From: Gordionus sp. m RMFG-2023
Lineage: Eukaryota; Nematomorpha; Gordioida; Chordodea; Parachordodidae
Assembly: GCF_954871325.1 (NCBI RefSeq)
Contig: NC_088775.1
Coordinates: 41,889,561-41,953,560, forward strand
Direction of reading: 5' to 3'
DNA length: 64,000 nucleotides
Numbering within the stretch: the first letter of the stretch is position 1; each line of letters starts with the position of its first letter. A model generated the notes under the pieces. It worked only from the letters and a program-made list of their open reading frames with translations, had not been told where the DNA came from and did not search any database. Positions 46,730 to 58,775 of this stretch are shown piece by piece. Made by a program: the position numbers and the translations under genes.

Positions 46730-48280
46730 TGTCTTGGCCACCAGTATTTTACAACTGCTAAGTTGGGAAAGTCTTTCTAAATTCTTACTTCTGAAGAAAA
46801 TCTGGGGGTTTTTGTTTATTGGGTATATAAATTTTTAAATATTGTTTTTCACTTTTTATTTTAAATTTCTCTTACTTTTTTGTGTGAACCCTGTTTTTCT
46901 TATTTTAAAATTTTGAAGACAAATAATAATTTTGGAAGCTAAAAAAATTAATTTAGGAAGGAAAACAATAATGATTTATTTCGTTTTTTCCTCATTTTAT
47001 ATCTATTACAAATAAATATAAATTGATTAATAATATAATTAATTTTAAAACATATGACATAAACAATTTTTATAATTACTCTTTTTTTATTTCTTTAAAT
47101 ATTAATAATAATATAATAAAATAATGATTGCGCAAGATAAGCAAAAAACAATATTTATCACCAAAAATGAAGGCTTTAACAAAATAAAACTACCCAATAA
47201 CATTACAGATTTTCGAATTTAATAATTTAAATATGATTTATGCCAAATTTTGTTCACTATATATATTATTGGAGTTTTTGATTTTGTATTTATGATTTTT
47301 AAATTAAAAATTTATTTAAGCTCAAAGATAAGAGTGTTTGGGTTATTTTTGAGAGCGATATTGTGTTATCATCACACTTATTTATATACTACTCACCTAA
47401 TTAAAAAAATGACTATCTTAATTTAAAAAAAAACCTTTAGGACATTTTAGTATGCAATAAATATTTTGCATATATTTAAAAAAAAATTATTTTCATCCAG
47501 CCATCAGAATTATTGTAAGATTAAAAAGTGATGTGATTTATTAAAAACGACCACATAACGAAATCGATAGGGATAATGGTATTTCTAGCATTATTTTTGA
47601 TTTATTTTTTTTTAAAACCCATTTGCTATTTATTAGATTGAATAATAAAAAACATTAACTTCTTTTTTTTATAGATGCTACGATAATGCAGTCGATACTA
47701 ACGATATCGTCCAGTGTCATTATAGGCAGACACTTTTAATATTAACCAATATAGATGGTCGATACTTGAAATTGATAAAATCCTCATAAATTATAAATTT
47801 TTTTTAGCCTACATTAGGCAATGAATTGATAAAAAAATTACAAGTTAGTAAATAAATAGGACCTAAAAAGGGCAAGGGTTGTTTAATTATTTTTTATATT
47901 ACTTTTTGCTTATGATTTATCTTAATCTTATAAATTTCATAATTTAATTATAAATAAAAAATGATAGAAGTATATAAATTATCTTCTATTTTTTTCTTTC
48001 AAAAAACACTAGATATAATAAAATGATTTTTTAGTATTGGATTTGGTATCTGCCAAAAAAATGGTATCATTTATATTGATAATCGCTTTTTTCCAATTTA
48101 TTTATTCTTCCGGTCTCTATCGAGTGACTCGGAAGACATCGAAAGACGAATGCTCACTAATTACCTATTGATGTACCAATTCATAAATAAAGATCGCCGC
48201 TGAGTTCAAGATATCTATTCGAAGATCTTTTTAAATGTAATTAATAATTATTTAATGATAATTTTTAAAAACGTCATGTT
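46730..48280. other. No supported feature
   Basis: AT-rich. A less AT-rich patch at about 48095-48235 ('ggtctctatcgagtgactcg', 'gatcgccgctgagttcaaga') may belong to the retroelement LTR whose start is read on the minus strand from about 48283. Confidence 0.35.
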
Positions 48281-48745
48281 GACTACCTTAACATATCCCC
48301 CCTTTTAAGACTTCATTTTACCTCTAAGAAATTAGGTCTCTTTTTGTTATACCTTAATATCTTATATATTTTAAAAGGTTATCATTTGAATATTATATTT
48401 GTAATACAATATTATAACTCTAATTTAATATTATATTATCGAGATTAATCAAATTGCATACTATTAGAAGTTAAATTTGATAATTATATAAAAGTATATA
48501 TATATTACAAAAGAAATACAAATAAAATTCATTATTGTTTTTAAACGTAATCGATACAATACTTTTCTATCCAGCTTGACCATCTAATTCCAGCTCTCTG
48601 TATATTCTTTTTGTTTGTGTTCCCTAGTGTTTTCTTCTCTTAGTTTCTATAACTGGTTTATATGTCTCCACTCGAACCAAATTTCTTAGTGGTAAAATGA
48701 AGTCTTAAAAAGGGGATATGTTGAGGTGATCAACCTGGCGTTAAT
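48262..48745. mobile_element. Head-to-head retroelement ends (palindromic)
   Basis: The left arm (48262-48335) and right arm (48680-48745) are inverted copies. Each reads, outward, a purine run 'aaa.gggg' followed by TGTTRAGGTRRTCAAC. This is how a polypurine tract followed by the start of an LTR looks, so two 3' ends of the same fossil family, perhaps Ty1/copia, may face away from each other. An alternative is a ~480-bp MITE with 75-bp terminal repeats. No coding part is recognisable between them. Confidence 0.4.
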
Positions 48746-48901
48746 TTATATTATTATTAAAGTCTAAAGTTATTAAATAATTATATTACACTTAATTAAA
48801 TTGATACAAATTGAGTTGTTAATACTCTTTAAGGTTTTTGTATTGATTGATTTTATACAGTTGATATTATTATTTATACGCCTTAATGTAAATTTATATA
48901 T

Positions 48902-51112
48902 GGTCAATTCCATGACAAATTAATATGACTGCCAACCCGACTCCCACTAATTTTTCTAAAATTTTTCTAAAGTTTATATATATTATAACTAAGAAAAAAT
49001 TTTTTTTAGCCTCCAACTCCAAGGAGCGGCTGAGATACTACCTCTAAATCGTTGGGGAAATAAGTCATTTTTGGTAAAATGCTCTCCCTTTAGTTTTTAA
49101 TATAATTGAGCCAGAAGCGGCATTTAAATTTCTTTATTTAGCCTAATGGTAGGCCTTAAAGTTATAAAATGTTAAACATTGTAAAAAATAGAAAACCAGA
49201 AATCATAAAATCAATCAAATCGGCATTTCTCTCTATTTTTTATATATATAGATATAGAACTAATTAATAAATGTGCGCTCAGGTTTAGGAGATAGGGCAC
49301 TTTAATCATTAGTCAATTTTAAAAATTAGCATTTTATTTGATAAATCATTTTATGTATTTAAATAAAATATTAAATAAGGTGGGGGGGGGGGGGCTATTG
49401 TTAATTTATGTAAATATTTACTTCGTACCTAAAACTCGCACAATTTGGATAAACATATACGTTGTGAAGTACTAAGAAATGTACTTCGTTGGATGATTAA
49501 CCAGAATAAATCATTAATGATAAAATTTGCATTATCTGACGTGAAAAATTAAGAAATATGTTTTGAATATTTTTTCATAAGATAATTATAATATTAACGA
49601 TTAATGTTAAATCATTAAGCAATTTAAAAAAAATTGAAACAACACATTCTCGAAATGAAAAATTCAGATATTTACGGTTTTAACAAATTCTTGGACCCTC
49701 AAGAAGAATTTTCTAAGACTGAATTCATGGCAAGGATAGCAAAAAATTGGTCAAGAAAATGGGTGTTTTATCTAGTTCAAATATTATAAAGGCTAGAAGT
49801 GTTTTTCGAGACTATAGATATTATTGGACACTTTCATAATTCCGATTAAAAAGGTCGTATGATACTTGATAAAATCCGTTTTATATAAAAAGGTTAAAAG
49901 AGGGAACCAATTGAAAAAATACTCATTTTATGCAATCATAAGGAATTATATTCTAATTTTGAAGAAACTCATATTGATATAAAAATGAGCTTTAATAAAT
50001 TTGAAGTTTTAAGATCATTTTTTTAAAAACTAAAATGATTGATTTTCTTAAGATTATTTAATTTATCAAAAATGTTTTTTTTTTCTGATGGTGTAGTACT
50101 CAATATATGAATAAATTTCATAATATATGCCATCATATACTTGATTTTGGAATCAAAGCGGAACGATATTTTCTAGTAACAGCCATGGCAAACTTTACCA
50201 TAAGGTTAGCAGATAGAGCAACCTTCAGCATCCATATGAGAATAAAATATGAAATACCTTAGATTCATTTTATTTTTATAAAGCACATATTTCTAGAATT
50301 AATTAATTATTCATATGTAAAAGATGATGAATTTGAAGAAATATCTTGTTCAAAAGACATTCCCGTAATACAAATGCTTTTATGTTAGGAAAAATTAAAA
50401 TTAAATTATTTTCATATTGTGAAAATTATTGAATTAACAATATATAAAAATTAAATTTTGTCTTCAAGAAATTATAAGAAAAAATTGATTCTTATTTTCT
50501 AGTTATATGAGGAGAGAAATTCAATTCATCAAATAAATTAATCACCCCCCCCCCCCTCCCCATTCCAAATACTTTCCCAGATCATAAATCACTATCCTTT
50601 TAAATAATAAACATAAAATTTTTGATAGCTTTTGACTTATATTACAATTATTGCTTAATATCAAATATTTATTAAAAATATTTACAAGAGACTAATGATT
50701 AAAATGTCATATCTAAACTTGAACGCAGTGCAACTTGAAAATTTGCTTATTTATTCATCAATTTTATACGTAAAAAAAATTGAGAAAAAAAATTCCGATT
50801 TGATTTTATGCCATTACCAGTTTTCTATTTCTGGTTTTTGACATTTAAAATATTATAACATTATATAACAATAAAACTTTAGTCTATATAAAGAAATTTA
50901 AATGACTCTTCAAGCTCCAAAGATTTTTAATATTAAATAGAGTGCATTTTGCCTAAAATGACCCATTTTTTCGACATTTATAGGTCCATGTCTCAGCCAC
51001 TGTTTAGAGTTGGGGGCTAAAATTATATTTTTTTAGTTATAATATATACAGACTATAAATGTTTATCGATAAAAAAACGAGTCATTATAGATGGCCATGT
51101 GCTAAAAAAATC
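48902..51112. mobile_element. Sola-like DNA transposon relic with long inverted arms
   Basis: The left end GGTCAATTCCATGACAAAT resembles the end of the 4-bp-TSD transposon at 19578-21498. The left arm (about 48960-49400) and right arm (about 50690-51090) are inverted and diverged copies over ~400 bp (for example 'tatatattataactaa' and 'aaaccagaaat'). Between them lies a transposase relic (49640-50390). No duplication could be fixed. A G-run (49381-49394) and a C-run (50547-50558) face each other inside the arms. Confidence 0.6.
49640..50390 (+). pseudogene. Transposase relic of the Sola-like element
   Basis: The + strand reads AKKLVKKMGVLSSSN (about 49733), then ILILCNHKELYSNFEE and IDIKMSFNKFEVLRS (49915-50025), then, after stops, SDG (about 50087) and FHNICHHILDFGIKAERYF with VTAMANFTIRLADRA (about 50115-50220). 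These blocks match, in order, a transposase-derived family common in Hydra, aphids and other invertebrates (QKR-x-L-L-C-N-L-K-E-x-Y, then FSKFAxLRPK, then C-S-D-G-A-x-x-Q-Y-K-N). I recall that family from memory as Sola-type, not certain. Many stops and shifts are present. The C-terminal block is absent here but present at 52620-53150. Confidence 0.6.
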
Positions 51113-51349
51113 TAAATTATTAGTTTTTTAAAAAATAAAATTAATATAAAACGTTTTATAATAAAAATATGTATATAGTTTGCCCTTGAAAAGGGGATGG
51201 GTGAACTTTTTTCTTGCATTTATGTCAGTTATAAAGAAACAAACCTTCCTTTTTTCTTCCAAGTTTACAAAAGAGTTTCCGCAAAATTAAAATATTTAAT
51301 CTAGTGAATTTTCTTAATATTCGCATTTATATATCAATCCCTTTTTAGT

Positions 51350-52200
51350 TAGAAATGGATAAAAGGAAATATGCTTGCTCTAATCCATTGAAGTTAAATA
51401 TCCATTGCCCAGAATTGAAAAGATTTTGGCTAAAAAGGTAAATATTTTTCAAAAGTTGATTTTTCTTCCACTATCTACAGCTACCTTTAAAGGTGGAAAT
51501 TCGCATATTGTTAACGATAACGACTTCTAAAGGATTATTTGCATTTTGTTGGTTACCGTTTGGATTAAGTGTGTCAGCATCTATTTTCCATCATACCATG
51601 GCATCTGTTTTCCAGGGGCTAAAAGGTGTATTTTATTATATAGATGATATATAACTGGGATGACACCAGAGCAACATAATCAACGTCTCGAAGAAGTATT
51701 TAAGAGAATTCGTGATAAGGGCTTGAGAGCTAGCAAAGAAAAAATTGTTCTTGCTGTAACTGAAATAGTGTATTTGGGTCATCAAATTAATGGAATTGAA
51801 GTGAAACCTCTTGATAAAAATTTAAAAAATATCTCTGATATGAATCAGCCATATAGTACAGCTGAAGTACAGTCTTTTTTGGGTATGGTAAATTTTCATT
51901 ATCGTTTTGTAGAGAATTTTGCAAGGAATCTTTCTTATATAATTTATTAAAGAAAGTGGTTCATTTTGAGTGGAAAATTGCACAACAAAATGCTTTTGAG
52001 ATTTTGAAGAAAAAATTGATGAAGAACCGATTTTAGTGTGTTTTAATAATGTATTAGAAATAATCTTCGCCGTAGATGCATCTAATAAAGGTGTCGGAGG
52101 AGCGTTATTACATTTAATTTATGGTTTAGAGAGATTAATTATCTTTCAAAATTATATTTCTTTCAAAATTTGCGTTGTGTATATATAAAAAAAATTTTCT
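51350..52200 (+). pseudogene. Ty3/gypsy pol fragment
   Basis: A fossil fragment of a Ty3/gypsy polyprotein: the RT region with a YIDD-type box near 51640, the block LGHQINGIEVKPLDKN, LGMVNFHYRFVENF, and the start of RNase H (VDASNKGVGGALL, about 52073). No LTRs were found beside it. It is broken by several interruptions and is of a different copy, and probably a different lineage, from the element at 3339-12329. Confidence 0.85.
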
Positions 52201-52599
52201 TTTACCTGTAAATCCTAATGAGAATAATTTATTAGAAACCATGTCCTAGAATTCTTCCACGATTTGAACCTTGTCACATTTTTAACCCAGAATAAGAAAA
52301 ATCTCATGTGTACCATTTAATTAAGCATTTATTATTCAATCCCAATTATAATTATATATTTTCAAATTAATATAAGAATTTAAAAAAAAACAATGTAAGT
52401 CAAAAAGTAAAAAGTCAATAAAATATCAAAAAGTAAAAGTATTTTTTTATAAACATTATATTTCTTTTTCTAACTAATAAAAATGATTGATAATTTTATA
52501 ATCTATTATTTTATTTTGTTTCGATTTCTAACAGCTGCAACACTAACTATATTTTAATTAAATTAGAAAAGTCACAAATAATATGTTTTAATGAAACAT

Positions 52600-53662
52600 C
52601 TTTTTTAAACTAAATTGAATTATCTTTGTGACTTACGTAGAAAGGAATTAGCAAAAATTAAGGAAACTAATGCCAAATGTAGTTACAACTTTTTTATTTT
52701 ACGAAAAGTATCATTGGGGCGATATTAATGTTTCATTGCAAGATATAGACGAATCTCCCATAAAATATGGAAATCATACCAAAATTCAGAAAAAAAAAAT
52801 TACAAGGGTTTAAATCAAAAAGTATTTGGTATGGAACAACCAGAGACGAATTTGAATTACGCAATAATTGGCACGCAAAAGATACATGTGTTTACCATTA
52901 TGTCAGGAGTATTGAAACAAAAATTCATTCAAGTTTTCACGAAGGTAAAGTGGAAATTATCACTTATCAATATACGAGATTTAGAATGAATTATATTAAT
53001 GTGCAAGTTAGTTTTCTGTATCCACATGGGCCCTCTCCATCCTTCATTTTCCACCTAATGAAGATACATTATATTCTATCCGCAGACGTTTTGAAAACTA
53101 CACAAAATGAGATTAGTGCCTATATAATGATATTTTATTTCAAAATTAAGTAAATATTGTTTTTTTAATAATAGATTTTCTAGCATGTCACCATCTATTA
53201 TTACTTTTTTTTATCGATAAACAATAAAATCATTAAAAAAATAATTGTTTTTCCCAACCTAATTTTTTTTAATATAAATTTATATAGATTTTCTTATATA
53301 AAATTTTTTTAGAAAATTTAAAGCTTGATATTAAAAAAATCAACCTTTACTCTTTCCGGAAATGAAAACACCTGAGATTTTTTTAAAAAAATTCTTAAGA
53401 AAGGGGTTCCCAGACTATATAATGATAGCAAATATAGGTATCTATCATTTATATATTTTGAGTAATCTTTATTTTTATTGGGTTATTAGGAAGGACGCTA
53501 TTTTTAAACTTTAACCCGCCAAATATTCGGAACTAATTATTAGAGCATAAAAAATTCAATTGCATTGTCCTCACAACATATATTAACATCATGCAAAGAT
53601 TCATTCGATTTGAACGAGGTCTATAAAATGGCCCTTTTTTGATCGATATGTCATGGAATGGC
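52600..53662 (+). mobile_element. Second Sola-like piece: transposase C-terminus and right end
   Basis: The frame 52767-53153 and its flanks contain KYHWGDINVSLQDIDESP (about 52715), IWYGTTRDEFEL and FLYPHGPSPSFIF. The PHGP-x-x-S-F block lies near the C-terminus of the family named for 49640-50390. The segment ends at 53662 with 'gatcgatatgtcatggaatg' + 'gc', the inverted form of the GGCCATTCCATG terminus seen at 19578. It may be the right half of one large element that started at 48902 and was later split, or a separate copy. The frame after PHGPSPSF changes once. Confidence 0.5.
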
Positions 53663-54430
53663 TTACCTCTTAAATTTAAGAAATACCCTTTAAAATTATC
53701 AAAATTATTACTGATAAATTTAATGCAAATCATTTATATATAGCATAAAATTATTAATTGAGTTTAAGATTTATTCTTCTATATAACCTTAAAAAATTCG
53801 TTCATACTCAGGCCAGGTCGAAATCGAATTTTTTTTCACCGGCCAGGCACGCCTAGGTTGAAATTTTTTAATTTTGCAACTCTCTAATTTAATAGTCTTC
53901 ACCAAATCTCCACGTTCAAATAGGAAATATATGAGGAATTATGAAGAGAAAGGTAAGAACACAGCGTTCTTATTCAAAGACAGATTCAACTGAAAAAACA
54001 TCAGAGTTTAACAGTCAAATAACTCTTTTAAATCTAATATTTAAGAGCGACAGAACTAAATTTTATAAAAGTCTTAAAATTTATAAATTTATGTGCTGGT
54101 AATTTTTTTTATTGAATCTTGCCTCACTTTTTAATTTTATGATAATTCCGATATGGCTAGAGGAAAATAATTGTTTTTAATTTTTTATATTAATAGAGAA
54201 TTGTACTATAATTTTCTATAGGCCATTAAAAATTAAGTTCTTCATGTGTATTTTTAATTTCAAAGATCATATGTTAAGAGAAATTAAAAAGAGTCCCTTT
54301 TTGTCGAGGCAGAGTGGTATATTCAATTTAACTTATGATCTTGATTAGTATTATTTCTTATTGGACTGAAACTTATCAATATTATTTATCATTTGAAATT
54401 AAATGATATATAATTTATATGTAAATGAAG
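53663..54430. other. No supported gene; fragment of a GC-rich repeat
   Basis: At 53810-53870 is a diverged fragment of the CCGG-rich repeat ('ggccaggtcg', 'ccggccaggcacgcctagg'). A 53-codon frame at 53941-54102 (MKRKVRTQRSYSKTDSTEKT) has a good donor-like 'aaaggtaag' after codon 4, but no family resemblance. The end of this stretch would be the tail of the long intron of the amidase-like gene. Confidence 0.3.
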
Positions 54431-54538
54431 AATTTATTGGATAAAAAAATTCCATCACCTTATAGAGAAGAAATTAATGGAATATCCAGAGAAGCAGGCC
54501 TAAACAAAGGTAGAGTAATATTGAGTTATATTGAATAT
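54431..54538 (+). CDS. Acid ceramidase / NAAA-like gene, exon 3
   Basis: 36 codons reading NLLDKKIPSPYREEINGISR then EAGLNKGRVILSYIEY. It matches the region of acid ceramidase and NAAA that leads up to the self-cleavage site (consensus P-x-P-[FY]-x-x-E-[IM]-x-G-I ... L-x-N-I-x-Y-E). It follows 'aatgaag', giving phase 0 with exon 2. The frame stops right after the tyrosine, at 54539; a donor at this place is not obvious. A GT at 54509 ('aaag|gtagag') is an alternative donor after LNK. The next expected exon would start with the catalytic cysteine (C-T-S-I) and was not found up to 64000, so the gene is either incomplete here, continues beyond the window, or is a pseudogene. Confidence 0.6.
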
Positions 54539-54562
54539 TAATATGGGCAAAATAATTTAGAT

Positions 54563-54634
54563 CAAAGGCATAGCCGGGGTGGGGAATTTCTTTTAGAAAA
54601 TTTACAAGCGAGAAACTATCTGGTTACGCCTATG
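54563..54634. mobile_element. Tiny hAT relic, 72 bp
   Basis: The ends are CAAAGGCATAGCCGGGG and, inverted, CATAGGCGTAACCAGAT, which fit the hAT end type CAxxGGCGTAxCCxG. The flanking 8-mers atttagat and atctaaat agree at 6 of 8 positions. It is inserted 25 bp after exon 3 of the amidase-like gene. Confidence 0.5.
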
Positions 54635-54642
54635 ATCTAAAT

Positions 54643-57086
54643 TATCAATGTAATTTTATATGAATTAAATAAGCAATTTATTGAATAATTGTAATATAAT
54701 ATGAGGATTTTCCATCCTATGTTTATCATTCTTTAAGTTGAATATTTTGATAAATAAAGTAGTGTTAAGATTAGCATCAGTCTATTTTTATTGTTTTGCT
54801 AAATAATGGGTAGGCTTTCATTAGAGAAAATTAGCACAGAAAATTTATCATTATTATGAGATAGATATTAACCAGTGCCCTATCTTATGATTTAACTGTG
54901 ATTCTCACAATCATTCCTCATTTCTCTGACATTTCCTCAAACCTCAATTTTTTTCTTTCTCACACTTAATCTCAGATTTTTTATCAAAGCAAAATATTTT
55001 TAGAAATATATATATGACAAATTCCACACCAATTACCTACACACCCAATTCAACTAGCTATCATATTTTTTATAGTATATCAGACAAATAAGGAAATTTT
55101 CTTAGCCTTTTCAAACATATATGAGCTCGAAAAAGTCGAAAATTTGGTTAAATTGATTCCATTAGTTTTTTTTATCATAAACTAAACTCCAATTGGATAA
55201 ACATATAGATTGGGAAGCCAAGTTAGATTAAACTATTAATACGAATGAAAAGTTATATAGGGACTGGAGAGATAAATGAACAAAACATGATTTTTTTAAG
55301 CTTATTTTTTATACCCAATTGTTTATATTATTAATGAAATCAAATTTAAAGAATGGTTAAAATTTGAAAATATTTTCTTAACATTGGAACGTTCCAGAAC
55401 AATTTTTTAAAATTCTATTCCGTCCCTCAGAAATCTAAAGCGTTTCGGAAGTCTGCTTTACACTAATTAATTTTATGAAGAGATACCTAAGTTTTTATTA
55501 AAAAAACTACCCTAATATTAATAAAATATTTATTTTTTAATTTATATAAGTACAATTCTAAGAAAAATTAAATGGACGGATGTTTTATATAAAAATTTTC
55601 AATAGCCTTTTTGTTAGTTCTTTCAATATATGTAAAGTAGTTTTTAGACTAGGCAATCAGTGAGACGATTGCGAGGACATATTAGTTTCGTTCTTTAACA
55701 GTTGGAGATATGTTTTTTTGTGTTTCTTTTGTATTAAAAAGCATGTTTTCTAATTTCTAAAAAAATTAAAGTCAGTCATTTAAATTTTAAATTCAAAAGC
55801 AGTGCTAGTATAAAGATTTTTTTTACAAATGATTAATGCAATCATCTCAATTTCTTAGGTCTATAATATTCTTAAAAATCTATGTATGACGACTCTTTCA
55901 TTACAAGATATAAACCAATATGGGGCAAGGTTCATATACATTAAACTATTTGTGAAAATCGTTTTTTGAATGTGTAAAACTAATATTTTAAAAACCTTCG
56001 AGATTTATAAAAATTCGAATATTTAACGAGTTATATAATGTATATATAATATGATATTTTAATTACATTAAATAGTAAAGGGATGTAAAATCATTAAACC
56101 CATAAGATCATAAGTACGATCTCAGTACGTAAATATTTACGAATAATATCTCATCTTTTAGCTATGAATATATTTTATTTTTAAAAAAATTAGGGAGAGT
56201 AATTGCCTACAACATATTTTACGAAATTTTTACGTTTTGCACCTCCATCTTAGCAGTTGACAACTCTTCGGAACAAAATTTATATCACGTTCGTAATCTG
56301 GATTTTGGCTTATTTTTAGGGTATTTTATATTTATTTAGAAAGCTGAAGAATCACAATGTGCCTGAAAAAATTTCAGTTGTATGGTTTGTTTCACTAATG
56401 ACTAATGTTTATAATTAGTCTCTTTAAATATCAATATATGTTTAAAAAACAATAATAATATATATATTTTACTATCCACTAAATATTAGCGCTCTTTTAA
56501 ATTTAATTTTGAATAGGATTTTCGTAATTATTATGTGTACTCAACTCTTATATACCGACTAGATTCGTATAGGATGGTTAACCGAAAGGTCATTAACATT
56601 ATCATCACTTTATCTTGAATATTTTTGCATATTGACTTATATTTACATCATCCAGACATATACATTCGCCTATCGCGATTTTTGATGAATTTTATTAACT
56701 TAGTCCTGTGGGACTGGATCATCATCTAAATTAGGAAATAAATATTAATTTATGTTTTTCATTCTTCCTGTAAATAAAACGCCGCCATATTATTCTGCCA
56801 ATTTAGTAGTATCAATCATTTAAAATAATCTTATAGAAACAATGAGTATTAATTTTGTTTGAGATATATTCACTAGTTTCATTTATAATGTAAAGCAGAA
56901 CTGCCCTGAGCTAAACATTTTTGTAATTGGGCTGAAATCGAACTATTTTGCAAGACTAATAGATGGTATGTAGATAATAAAAAATGTCCACTTTTTTATA
57001 TCTATGTAGAGGTCGAAAATTTTAAAAATATTTTTGGCTGGGTTTGTTTGATCTATATTATAAAAAATGATATATGTTCATCCTTT
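54643..57086. other. No supported feature
   Basis: 2.4 kb of AT-rich DNA. Both strands were read for family motifs, including the expected catalytic-cysteine exon of the amidase-like gene, and none was found. Patches of normal base composition at about 55640-55720 and 56560-56730 have no readable frame. Confidence 0.4.
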
Positions 57087-57094
57087 ATTATAAT

Positions 57095-57964
57095 CAGAGA
57101 CCTGCAGAGGTACCATTTGTACGACCCGGCCCAGATTAAAAAATTTTCGGGTTTTTACGGCGGTGCCCAGGTTTAAAATTATGCCCGGCCCGAATATTTA
57201 AATAAATTTTATTGGGCCCGGCTCGGAATTTTTTAAAATTATATTCGACCTGGTATATACAAAAAATTCATCGGCGAGTATTATCATTTAATAAGCAAGT
57301 ATATAGCTAATGTTGTTAAACGGCTCGTTTTGAGCCGATTTTTAAAAACAGCTAACTCAATATTTTCGCCAGAAAAATATTGACTAAGCCTCTAAATTTC
57401 GATACTATATGTCTAGACCTTTGCTCCTTCTATGAGCAAAATTTTCAGGCTTGCATAATATTTTTCTGGATAAAAAACTGAGTTAGCCGTTTTTAAAAAT
57501 CGGCTCAAAACGAGCCGTTTAACAACACATTATTTTTTATTCTAAACAGATATTTAGTTTATTACAAATTGATACTATAAAAAATTTGTGTAAATAATAT
57601 TTTGAGAATATACTATGTATTTATAAAAAAAATAAAATAGATATTTTAATTGATAAAAAATATATTATATATTATATAATAATGTATTTAATTCTTTGCG
57701 TATTTATTGCATGGCAGAAAAACTATAATTTTACACCAAACATTATATTAATCATAACTATATATAAACATTATAAATGAAACCATATCTAATTGACGAA
57801 TATAATAATTCATGTTGTATAAATTTTTTAAAATAATACGGCCCGGCCTGGGTATTTTTAAAAAAATTTTCAAGCCCGGCCCGGCCAGGCCTGGGTATAT
57901 TTTAAAAATTTAAAATACGGCCCGGCCCTGGTACCCGGGCTTAGGGCCGGGCCTGCGCTCTCTG
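57095..57964. mobile_element. GC-rich hAT MITE with exact 8-bp TSD, carrying a second MITE
   Basis: The ends are CAGAGACCTGCAGAGG and, inverted, CAGAGAGCGCAGGCCC. It is flanked by ATTATAAT at 57087-57094 and 57965-57972, identical, which proves hAT-type insertion for the whole CAGAG family. The subterminal parts alternate CCCGGCCC words with A/T runs. A MITE of another family lies inside at about 57307-57529. There is no coding capacity. Confidence 0.9.
57307..57529. mobile_element. hAT MITE (TAATGTTGTTAAAC ends) inside the GC-rich MITE
   Basis: Left 'taatgttgttaaacggctcg' and right 'cgagccgtttaacaacac' are complementary; inner words 'cagctaactca' and 'gagttagccg' match the MITE at 36991-37212. 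No clear 8-bp duplication could be read. It is the same group as the coding hAT at 12470-16182. Confidence 0.8.
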
Positions 57965-57989
57965 ATTATAATACATCATATTCTAATAT

Positions 57990-58775
57990 GATAAAAAATG
58001 CAATTTTTATGTAAAAATTACGGGCCGAGTTTGGGCATATATGAAAATTTGGGCTGGGCCAAGCCCCAAATTAAAAGATGGAGCTACGCTTGGGTTTAAA
58101 AAATTAAATTTACAGGGCACCATGACATGAAATTTGCATTAAACATTTAAATTGTGCATTTTTTACCACAGTAGCGCCATCCTCTTTTATAATGTCTTTA
58201 ACGAATTATCATTGGTACATAATAATATTATTAGTCTGGATATCATCAGTATAGTTGTCTTTTTTATATATTGGTATTATAAAATAAAGTTTATTTAAAA
58301 ATAATTTATTTCTATGGGCAACGTTAGATTCGATAAAAAAAATGAAAGTTATCGGATTGTTTTTGCCTTCAAAGCATTCACCTGATGTTACACATCAATT
58401 CGATGGATATGAGTAAGCTCCGATTTATTTAAAATCATAATTTTATTAATATAAAAAATTATTATATGGCCGTGGTTGCATATAATCTATTGACTCTCAA
58501 ATAAATTTTATACCGTGACTTTGGTGTACTATCCAATCATGTTATAAGGTATTGATCCAAAAAAATCAAATTATTTTTTTAAATTATTGGCTGCTTTCCC
58601 CTAATTGCTAGATATTATATAAGTTTTATTTATATATACATATAATATAGGGTTTGTTATATTTTTAAACTCATTTATTAAGGCTAATAAATTTAAAATA
58701 AACTCGGGCCGAAATTTTTTTTTATCTACAACCCAGGGCTGTGATATTGGTGCCTCTGTAGGTCTCTGATAACAA
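57990..58775. repeat. Diverged CAGAG-family copy
   Basis: It begins without a clear end, contains 'acgggccgagtttgggc' and 'gggctgggccaagcccc' (about 58020-58070) and ends 'gcctctgtaggtctctgataac' near 58770, the inverted CAGAG end. The middle (about 58130-58680) is AT-rich unrelated DNA; one short frame at 58341 (MKVIGLFLPSKHSPDVTHQF) was noted, without family resemblance. Confidence 0.45.

Noticed and set aside
53941-54102. 53-codon frame with a splice-donor-like site
   Set aside because: No family resemblance, AT-rich surroundings, no matching downstream exon identified.
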